A DNA stretch of 64,000 nucleotides from Kitasatospora sp. MAA4 (lineage in GTDB: Bacteria > Actinomycetota > Actinomycetes > Streptomycetales > Streptomycetaceae): contig NZ_JARZAI010000022.1 of NCBI RefSeq assembly GCF_029893355.1, positions 62,001-126,000 of the forward strand, given 5' to 3'. The notes beneath the pieces were generated by a model. The model ran no database searches, was not told the DNA's origin, and was given only the letters and a program-made list of their open reading frames with translations. Position 1 is the stretch's first letter. Each line of letters opens with the position of its first letter. The position numbers and the translations under genes were made by a program. Positions 58,234 through 64,000 of the stretch are shown here, piece by piece.

Positions 58234-59831
58234 CGCCCGGGCCTCCGCTCGGATCCGTCCGTGGTTCCTGTTGTTTCTGATGTCCCTGATGCCCCTGGGG
58301 TCCCCGGGGTCGCATCCTCGCCCGTCGCCGGGTCGGCGTCCGGTTCGGGGGGCGACACCGGCAGCGTCAGGGTGAACACCGCGCCGCCGCCGGACTCCTG
58401 CGGCGCGTTGGCGGCGGTGATGGTGCCGCCGTGGATCTGGGCGTTGGCCATCGCGATGGAGAGGCCGAGGCCGCTGCCCTCCGAGCGGGCCCGGCCCTTG
58501 TCGGCCTTGTAGAAGCGGTCGAAGACGTGCGGCAGCACGTCCTCCGGGATGCCCGGCCCGCTGTCCGAGACCGCCACCACGATCTGCCCCGGCAGCTGGG
58601 TGACCTTGACCCGGACCGGCGAGCCGCCGTGCTTGAGGGCGTTGCCGATCAGGTTGGCGAAGACCACGTCGAGCCGGCGCGGGTCGACCACCGCCAGCAC
58701 GCCGCGCGGGGCGTCCACCTCCACCGCGTCGTACCAGGCCCGGCCGTCGATGCAGGACATGATCAGGTCGGCGATGTCCATCTCGTCCGCGACCAGCCGG
58801 GCGGTGCCCGCGTCGAAGCGGGTCACCTCCATCAGGTTCTCCACCAGGTCGGAGAGCCGGCGGGTCTCGCTGACCACCAGCCGGACGGCCGGCTCGATCA
58901 TCGGGTCCAGCGACTCGGCCTCGTCCTCCAGGATGTCGGTGACCGCGGTCATCGCGGTCAGCGGCGTGCGCAGCTCGTGCGACATGTCGGCGACGAACCG
59001 CCGGCTCTGCGCCTCGCGCGCGCTCAGCTCCTCGACCTGGTTGTGCAGTGCCTCCGCGGTGCGGTTGAACGTCCTTGCCAGGTCCGAGAGTTCGTCCGCG
59101 CCGCTGACTTCGAGCCGGGTGTCCAGCCGGCCTTCGCCCAACCTCTTGGCCGCGTCCGCGAGTTGGCGAACCGGGCGGAGCACGGTCGCCGAGGCGGCCT
59201 GGGCCAGCAGGGTGGCCGCGATCAGCGCGAGCAGCGTGGCCACGGCCAACGACCAGCCCAGCGTGTTGAGATCGGCCCGTTCGTTGTCCAGGGACTTGAA
59301 CATGTACGCCGTCAGCCCGGTCGGGACGATCTCGGTCCCGCCCACCACGAACGGCTCGCCGCCGATGTTCACCCGCTGCCAGTACAGGTGGTGCGCGAAG
59401 TCGTTGCCGGAGTCGACCGGCCGCGCCTTGGCGACCGCCGCCACCAGGGTCGGCGGCACCTGGCTCACGGTGAAGCGCGGGGTGGAGGCGGACACGCAGT
59501 TCGGCTGGTTCCGGTCCACCACGACCACGCTGTAGCTCAGCCCGAACGTCGCCACGTCCGAGGCGAACTGGGCGAGGTCGGCGCAGCTCGCGCCGAGCGG
59601 CAGGTTCGACACGTTGCGGGTCAGCGAGCCCCGGAAGTCGGTCAGCGCGTTGTCCTGGGCGCGCTTGAGCACCGCGTCGCGGTTGAGCCAGTAGGCGATC
59701 CCGGAAGCGGAGGAGGCGGCGGCCAGCGCGACCACGGCGAACACCGCGACCAGCCGTACCCGCAGCGAACTCAGCCGGAGCCGCCGCCACGGGCCGGAGG
59801 CTGGGCGGCGGCCGTTCTGATGGTCAGTCAC
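58230..59831 (-). CDS. afsQ2: Sensor histidine kinase AfsQ2
   Basis: A 533-residue membrane kinase. Helix 1 (VRLVAVFAVVALAAASSASGIAYW), an extracytoplasmic sensor of about 130 residues, and helix 2 (LGWSLAVATLLALIAATLLAQ) lead to a HAMP domain (VLRPVRQLADAAKRLGEGRL). The HisKA phospho-site is FVADMSHELRTPLTAM. HATPase boxes are NLIGNALKHGG, DSGPGIP and GSGLGLSIA. A disordered acidic C-terminus follows. The order RR, HK, lipoprotein with a divergent ECF sigma gene matches the afsQ1-afsQ2-sigQ locus, linked to antibiotic production under nitrogen stress in S. coelicolor. Confidence 0.88.
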   Translation of the reverse strand: MTDHQNGRRPASGPWRRLRLSSLRVRLVAVFAVVALAAASSASGIAYWLNRDAVLKRAQDNALTDFRGSLTRNVSNLPLGASCADLAQFASDVATFGLSYSVVVVDRNQPNCVSASTPRFTVSQVPPTLVAAVAKARPVDSGNDFAHHLYWQRVNIGGEPFVVGGTEIVPTGLTAYMFKSLDNERADLNTLGWSLAVATLLALIAATLLAQAASATVLRPVRQLADAAKRLGEGRLDTRLEVSGADELSDLARTFNRTAEALHNQVEELSAREAQSRRFVADMSHELRTPLTAMTAVTDILEDEAESLDPMIEPAVRLVVSETRRLSDLVENLMEVTRFDAGTARLVADEMDIADLIMSCIDGRAWYDAVEVDAPRGVLAVVDPRRLDVVFANLIGNALKHGGSPVRVKVTQLPGQIVVAVSDSGPGIPEDVLPHVFDRFYKADKGRARSEGSGLGLSIAMANAQIHGGTITAANAPQESGGGAVFTLTLPVSPPEPDADPATGEDATPGTPGASGTSETTGTTDGSERRPGR

Positions 59832-59857
59832 GTGTCGGATTCGCTATCAGCAGAGGG

Positions 59858-60535
59858 TCAGGCGGGCGGGTCCAGACGATAGCCGACGCCGCGCACGGTG
59901 CGAATCAGGGTCGGCGCCGAAGGCACGTCCTCCACCTTCGCCCGCAGTCGCTGCACGCAGGCGTCCACCAGCCGGGAGTCGCCCAGGTAGTCGTGCTCCC
60001 AGACCAGCCGCAGCAGCTGCTGGCGGGAGAGCGCCTGGCCGGGGCGGCGGCTGAGTTCCAGCAGCAGTCGCAGCTCGGTGGGGGTCAGCTGGAGGTCCTC
60101 GCCGTCCTTGGTGACGGTCATCGCCGAGCGGTCGATCACCACCGAGCCGTAGGCGGAGGAGTCCGAGCTCTCCCGTTCGCCGCGCCGCAGCACGGCGCGG
60201 ATCCGGGCGTCCAGGACGCGCGGCTGGACCGGCTTGACCACGTAGTCGTCGGCCCCGGACTCCAGGCCGACCACCACGTCGATGTCGTCGGAACGCGCGG
60301 TGAGCAGGATGATCGGCAGCTGGTCGGTGCGCCGGATGCGTCGGCAGACCTCGAAACCGTCGATCCCGGGCAGCATCACGTCCAGCACGATGAGGTCGGG
60401 CCGCTGCTCCTTGAAGAGCCGGAGGCCGTCTTCACCGGAGGCTGCGGCGGCCACGCGGTGGCCCTGGCGGGTGAGAGCGAGTTCGAGGCCGGTCCGGATG
60501 GCGTCGTCGTCCTCGATCAGTAGGAGGAAAGGCAC
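59858..60535 (-). CDS. afsQ1: Response regulator AfsQ1 (OmpR/PhoB type)
   Basis: A 225-residue response regulator. The receiver domain has the acidic EDDD pair, the phospho-acceptor Asp in LIVLDVMLPG (about 52), Thr in LLTARS and Lys in VVKPVQ. The OmpR-type winged helix has LTPTELRLLLELSRRPGQ and VDACVQRLRAKVEDV, ending RTVRGVGYRL. GTG 60535 (VPFLLLIEDDD) is chosen as the start. It lies 26 bp upstream of afsQ2. Confidence 0.9.
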   Translation of the reverse strand: MPFLLLIEDDDAIRTGLELALTRQGHRVAAAASGEDGLRLFKEQRPDLIVLDVMLPGIDGFEVCRRIRRTDQLPIILLTARSDDIDVVVGLESGADDYVVKPVQPRVLDARIRAVLRRGERESSDSSAYGSVVIDRSAMTVTKDGEDLQLTPTELRLLLELSRRPGQALSRQQLLRLVWEHDYLGDSRLVDACVQRLRAKVEDVPSAPTLIRTVRGVGYRLDPPA

Positions 60536-60633
60536 CTGCTCATTCTGGCTCACCCGGTGAGCCCCGGGAACCGCCGGGCCCAGGCCGGCGTCTCCCAGTC
60601 CGACCGGCAGTGCGGGACGAAAGACCTTTTCCT

Positions 60634-60649
60634 GTGACACCGCTGTGAC
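60634..60649. promoter_or_regulatory. AfsQ1 box between afsQ1 and sigQ
   Basis: GTGAC-ACCGCT-GTGAC is an exact fit to the described AfsQ1 recognition pattern GTnAC-N6-GTnAC. It lies in the 263-bp divergent region, 99 bp upstream of afsQ1 and 150 bp upstream of sigQ. It supports direct control of sigQ and/or autoregulation. Confidence 0.75.
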
Positions 60650-60798
60650 AGACGGCGGACACCGCCAAGACGGGCGGCGGGCAAGATTTTCCTTGTCGCC
60701 GAAACGGACCGGCCGCGGAGCAGCTCGAAGAGCAGCCCAACGGCCCCCGGGACGGCGGCGGGCAAGGGAACCGCTCGTACCGATCATGGGGGCGCACG

Positions 60799-61716
60799 AT
60801 GAACGCAACGCTTCAGACCCGGGGCATCTCGGATGCACACAACCCGGCCGTCCGCGGCGCTCGTCCGTCGGGTCGCACCCGGATCGAACACTGCACGGGG
60901 GCCCGCCGGGTGAGCGGCGGGAGCAGGACGGGGGAGCTGTACGGGATCGGTCGTGCGGGGAGCGCGGCCGAGACCACCCAGACCCTCACGTTGCACGGGA
61001 TACTCCCCGTGCGCGGCGAGGGCCAGGACCTCCCGGGGGGCCCCGGGAACGGTCCGCAGGCCGTCGGCTCGGGGGAGCCGGCGGTCGGATCGGTCGCGGG
61101 GGCGACCCTCTTCCGGCTCGCGCCGGTCGAGGACGGCAGTCGGCAGGGCGGACAGGGAGGCGTGCAGGGGGAGCCCTCGGCCGCCGCGGACGAACACCTG
61201 GCAGAGTTCACCGCGTATGTGCGCGAGCGCCGCGCCTCCCTGTACGCCACGGCCTACCACCTGACCGGCGACCGCTTCGAAGCCGAGGACCTGCTGCAGA
61301 GCGCGCTCTTCAGCACCTACCGCGCCTGGGGCCGGATCACCGACAAGGCGGCGGTCGGCGGCTACCTGCGCCGCACCATGACCAACCTGCACATCTCGGC
61401 CTGGCGCCGCCGCAAGCTCAACGAGTACCCGACCGAGGAGCTGCCGGAGACGGTCGGCGACACGGACGCGATGGGCGGCACCGAGCTGCGCGCCGTGCTC
61501 TGGCAGGCGCTGGCCAAGCTCCCGGAGAACCAGCGCACCATGCTGGTCCTGCGCTACTACGAGGGCCGCACCGACCCGGAGATCGCCGACATCCTCAACA
61601 TCAGCGTCGGCACCGTCAAGAGCAGCATCTGGCGCTCGCTGCGCCGCCTGCGCGACGACGAGCAGCTCAACCGCACCGGCGACAGCGCCTTCGCATTCGG
61701 CGAGCTGGTCGCGTAA
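60799..61716 (+). CDS. sigQ: ECF sigma factor SigQ (SigE family)
   Basis: A 305-residue protein. About 130 variable, Gly-rich N-terminal residues precede an ECF core. Region 2 includes FTAYVRERRASLYATAYHLT, DRFEAEDLLQSALFSTYRAW and TMTNLHISAWRRR. Region 4 includes LWQALAKLPENQRTMLVLRY and IADILNISVGTVKSSIWRSL. The unusually long N-terminus might be regulatory or reflect a downstream start, but ATG 60799 has GGGGG upstream and the frame is open throughout. It is divergent from afsQ1. Confidence 0.82.
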   Translation: MNATLQTRGISDAHNPAVRGARPSGRTRIEHCTGARRVSGGSRTGELYGIGRAGSAAETTQTLTLHGILPVRGEGQDLPGGPGNGPQAVGSGEPAVGSVAGATLFRLAPVEDGSRQGGQGGVQGEPSAAADEHLAEFTAYVRERRASLYATAYHLTGDRFEAEDLLQSALFSTYRAWGRITDKAAVGGYLRRTMTNLHISAWRRRKLNEYPTEELPETVGDTDAMGGTELRAVLWQALAKLPENQRTMLVLRYYEGRTDPEIADILNISVGTVKSSIWRSLRRLRDDEQLNRTGDSAFAFGELVA

Positions 61717-61816
61717 CTCAGAACTTCCCGTCGGGGGACGGGTAGCAGATCGCGGGGCGTCGGCACCGGCTCGGGGGAGCCGCCGCCGATGGGGAAACCC
61801 GTGATCGCGCGGTAAT

Positions 61817-61860
61817 CAGCTGGGCCCGGCGTCCTTGGGAGAAGACGCCGGGCCCAGCTG
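61817..61860. terminator. Bidirectional hairpin after sigQ
   Basis: A perfect 17-bp stem (CAGCTGGGCCCGGCGTC and complement) with a 10-nt loop lies between sigQ and the convergent Uma2 remnant. Confidence 0.8.
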
Positions 61861-61872
61861 CATGCGCGGGTA

Positions 61873-62150
61873 CCTCAGAGATCGAGCAGCCGACTGAGGT
61901 CGATCACGACCGGGAACGGCACCTCGACCTTCAGCTCCCCCGCGTGGAAGGAGCCGTCGGGGAGCGGGAGCGTAGACGCCGGACTCGCGGTCGAGCCAGA
62001 ACTCGTAGACCTCCGGCAGGTCGTTCTCGCCGCGCTCGACCCGCCAGTAGTAGGGGATCCCGGCCTCGGCGTACAGGCCGGGCTTGAGATAGCGGTCCTC
62101 GCTGCGCGAGCCAGGGGAGACCACCTCGACATTTGCCGCCAGCCTAGGGA
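61873..62150 (-). pseudogene. Uma2 family protein remnant, truncated and frameshifted
   Basis: The C-terminal half of a Uma2 protein. PRLAANVEVVSPGSRSEDR and KPGLYAEAGIPYYWRVERG lead to EVYEFWLDRESGVYAPAP, after which one extra C in a C4 run (61963-61966) shifts the frame. The proper end, DGSFHAGELKVEVPFPVV then IDLSRLLDL, continues in the next frame to the stop near 61875. The N-terminal half is missing. An intact family member is at 51847-52383. Confidence 0.7.
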
Positions 62151-62206
62151 GTGGCCCGGAGTGCCGAACCGTTTCTCCGCGTGGCGAACTGGTGACCGGG
62201 CGGCCG

Positions 62207-62854
62207 TCAGGCGCTGAGAGCCTGCGGAGTCGGGCGGTGGGTGGCGACCTGGTGGACGCGGCGGGCGGCTTCGGGGCCGGCGCAGGCGTGGGCGCCGAGG
62301 GTGACCTGGCGGGCGACGATGCCGCGTTCGGCGCGCATCAGGCGCCAGCCGCGGCGCAGCAGGTAGGGGACGGACTTGCGGCCCTCGCGGACGTCGCGGC
62401 GGAAGCGCCGCCAGGCGGTGGTCAGCGGGCGGTTGCGCAGGCACAGGGCGTCCCCGAGCAGGCCCTCGGCCTCGCACTGGGCGACGAGTTCGGCGGCGAA
62501 GATGCCCTCGGCGATGAAGGCGGGGGCGCCGGCCAGGGTGAGCACGCGGCTGCCGGCCCGGCCGTTGGCGGGAATCGAGTACACCGGCACCTCGGCCCGG
62601 CCGGTCTCGACCAGGCGCCGGATGGCGGCCAGTGCCTCCTCGCGGTGCCAGGAGAGCGGCGAGTCCCAGTCGGTGCCGCCCTCGGGGAACTGGGGCAGGC
62701 TCGGGTCGTCGCCGTCCTTGTAGAAGTCGTCGAGCTGGAGCACGGGCAGTCCGGCGCGCTCGGCCAGCGAGGACTTCCCGGATCCCGAGGGCCCGGAGAG
62801 CAGCACCACACGGGCACGGGTGGTCGGTACGGGGTTCAGCGGGGAGTCACTCAC
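62207..62854 (-). CDS. Uridine kinase family protein
   Basis: A 215-residue P-loop kinase. Walker A is GPSGSGKSSLAE (about 20-31). LQLDDFYKDGDDPSLPQF supplies the Asp of the nucleoside site. FIAEGIFAAEL is the Walker B/base-region motif, and RNRPLTTAWRRFRRDVREGR forms the lid. It fits uridine/cytidine kinase-like proteins of actinomycetes that phosphorylate nucleosides to monophosphates. Neighbouring add and deo-type genes support a salvage role. GTG start. Confidence 0.8.
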   Translation of the reverse strand: MSDSPLNPVPTTRARVVLLSGPSGSGKSSLAERAGLPVLQLDDFYKDGDDPSLPQFPEGGTDWDSPLSWHREEALAAIRRLVETGRAEVPVYSIPANGRAGSRVLTLAGAPAFIAEGIFAAELVAQCEAEGLLGDALCLRNRPLTTAWRRFRRDVREGRKSVPYLLRRGWRLMRAERGIVARQVTLGAHACAGPEAARRVHQVATHRPTPQALSA

Positions 62855-62924
62855 GAGACACCAGTCTGACGCATCGGACGGGGTACTCGAAACCCGTGCG
62901 ACAGGGATTGGTTCGGGGTATTAG

Positions 62925-62963
62925 GACGGGCCCGCGCCAGGGGGGGTGAGGCGCGGGCCCGTC
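62925..62963 (-). terminator. Terminator of the aldehyde dehydrogenase gene
   Basis: GACGGGCCCGCGCC and its complement form a perfect 14-bp stem with an 11-nt G-rich loop, 96 bp beyond the stop of the short dehydrogenase gene and upstream of the uridine kinase gene on the minus strand. Confidence 0.7.
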
Positions 62964-63058
62964 AGTGGCGCGTCCGGGCCCCTGGGGGGGTAGGGGCACT
63001 GGGGACGGCCAGCTTCTGTGGAGTTGTACCCGGCGGGGCCGGGGCCGTGCAGCCTGGG

Positions 63059-63958
63059 CTACTGGCCCATCGGGTGCCAGACCGTCTTCGTCTCCAGGAA
63101 GGAGAGTAGCCGCTCGGTACCGGGGGCAACGGTCCAGTCCTGCGCCGCCGGATCGACCGCCGGGCGCAGCACTCGCTTCAATGTATCCGCAGCCGACGCT
63201 TCCAGGGCAATAGCCGCGCCGGGTCCTTCGTGGGCGATCGCTCCGGTCAGGTCCAGCGCGTTGACGTCCTGGTGCGAGGCGAGCGTCGGCGCGATGTCCG
63301 CGGTGCGGCCGGACAGCAGGTTGACGACGCCGCCCGGCAGGTCCGAGGTGGCCAGCACCTCGCCCAGCGAGAGCGCGGGCAGCGGTGCGTCGGTCGCGGC
63401 GGCGACGACCACCGTGTTGCCGGTGGCGATCACCGGGGCGATCACCGAGACCAGGCCGAGGAACGAGTGCCCGTACCCCGCCTGCGGCGCCACGACGCCG
63501 ACCACGCCGGTCGGTTCCGGCACGGAGAGGTTGAAGTACGGTCCCGCCACCGGGTTGGCGCCGCCGGCGATCTGCGCCACCTTGTCCGTCCAGCCCGCGT
63601 ACCAGACCCAGCGGTCGATGGCCTGGTCGACCAGGGCGGCGGCCTTCTTGGCGCCGATCCCCTCGGCGGCGGCGACCTCGGCGGCGAACTGCTCGCGTCG
63701 GCCCTGCAGCATCTCGGCGATCCGGTAGAGCACCTGGCCGCGGTTGTACGCGGTGGTGCCGGCCCAGCCCTTGACCGCCGCGCGGGCGGCAAGGACGGCG
63801 TCCCGGGTGTCCTTGCGGGTGCCGAGCGGCGCGTTCGCCAGCCACTGGCCCTTGCTGTCGCTCACCTCGTACACCCGTCCGCTCTCGGAACGCGGGAACT
63901 TCCCACCGACGAACAGCTTGTAGGTCTTCATCACGTCAAGCCGGATGACATCAGACAT
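63059..63958 (-). CDS. Short aldehyde dehydrogenase family protein lacking the catalytic Cys
   Basis: A 299-residue ALDH-superfamily protein. N-terminal KLFVGGKFPRSESGRVYEV, the mid segment GTTAYNRGQVLYRIAEML and the cofactor-domain strand EPTGVVGVVAPQ are clear, and it ends in the typical LETKTVWHPMG. Full-length ALDHs have about 480-500 residues. Here the catalytic domain with the nucleophilic Cys is absent and the protein contains no cysteine at all. It lies directly downstream of another ALDH gene, overlapping its stop by 8 bp. It may be a non-catalytic partner of that enzyme (inference). Confidence 0.78.
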   Translation of the reverse strand: MSDVIRLDVMKTYKLFVGGKFPRSESGRVYEVSDSKGQWLANAPLGTRKDTRDAVLAARAAVKGWAGTTAYNRGQVLYRIAEMLQGRREQFAAEVAAAEGIGAKKAAALVDQAIDRWVWYAGWTDKVAQIAGGANPVAGPYFNLSVPEPTGVVGVVAPQAGYGHSFLGLVSVIAPVIATGNTVVVAAATDAPLPALSLGEVLATSDLPGGVVNLLSGRTADIAPTLASHQDVNALDLTGAIAHEGPGAAIALEASAADTLKRVLRPAVDPAAQDWTVAPGTERLLSFLETKTVWHPMGQ

Positions 63959-64000
63959 CGAGGTACGCCTCCAGGCCGTGGCGACCGCCCTCGCGGCCGT
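63951..64000 (-). CDS. Aldehyde dehydrogenase, C-terminal end (partial)
   Basis: The last 15 codons of a gene entering from the right edge read GREGGRHGLEAYLDV and stop at 63951-63953. G-R-E-G-G-x-x-G-L-E-A-Y is the characteristic C-terminus of aldehyde dehydrogenases. The stop overlaps the start of the short ALDH gene, so the two are co-translated. Confidence 0.7.
   Translation of the reverse strand, partial: GREGGRHGLEAYLDV

Overview
The window is high-GC DNA of a Streptomyces-type actinomycete (Streptomyces or the close relative Kitasatospora). The evidence is the strong third-position GC bias, frequent GTG starts with GTGA or ATGA stop/start overlaps, XRE/DUF5753 plus DUF397 (WhiJ-like) modules, and a gene order (folD, DUF3017, mdh, trpS, sdhCDAB, BMP nucleoside ABC transporter, cdd, deoA, add, afsQ1/afsQ2/sigQ) that I recognise from the chromosome core of Streptomyces. 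No rRNA, tRNA or CRISPR array was seen.

Layout. 0-2.2 kb: an intact WhiJ-like regulatory module (XRE/DUF5753 regulator, DUF397 protein, divergent HATPase-type anti-sigma-like protein). 2.2-5.4 kb: NUDIX hydrolase, HEAT-repeat protein and three small membrane proteins (RDD, DUF2752, DUF4190). 5.5-11.1 kb: folD, DUF3017, mdh, a CNNM/CBS membrane protein, trpS and a 2H phosphoesterase. 11-23 kb: cell-surface genes, namely two polytopic membrane proteins, two related CDP-glycerol glycerophosphotransferases (one fused to a GT2 glycosyltransferase), a YihY/BrkB protein and a methyltransferase. 23-28 kb: a D-Ala-D-Ala carboxypeptidase, a small membrane protein and sdhCDAB. 28-36.5 kb: lipoproteins, an OHCU decarboxylase, a secreted tripeptidyl-peptidase-like hydrolase, an SDR enzyme, a sedolisin protease and an M20 amidohydrolase.

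36.5-44.1 kb is a nucleoside uptake and salvage block: a BMP-type binding lipoprotein, an ABC ATPase with two ABC cassettes, two permeases, cytidine deaminase and thymidine phosphorylase. Adenosine deaminase (54.8 kb), a uridine-kinase-like protein (62.2 kb) and aldehyde dehydrogenase genes (63-64 kb) continue the theme. The best candidate for an undescribed system is a shared 12-bp palindrome, CTACGCGCGTAG. It lies on the promoters of the transporter operon, deoA (two copies) and add, which suggests one repressor for a nucleoside regulon. No regulator gene for it is evident in the window.

44.1-53.7 kb is an accessory stretch between the conserved deoA and add loci. It holds a quinone oxidoreductase, a decayed tyrosine recombinase, a hydrolase-fold protein that appears to lack its nucleophile, and a second WhiJ-like module. 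In that module the regulator gene is split by a complete group II intron (2518 nt, HNH-type maturase, domain V and both junctions visible) and also carries a frameshift. A run of tiny overlapping genes, a Uma2 protein and a divergent MFS/LysR pair follow. 53.7-62 kb returns to core genes: add, a secreted protein, PspC and VanZ proteins, and the AfsQ1/AfsQ2 two-component system with a lipoprotein and the divergent sigma factor gene sigQ. An exact match to the published AfsQ1 box (GTGAC-N6-GTGAC) lies between afsQ1 and sigQ.
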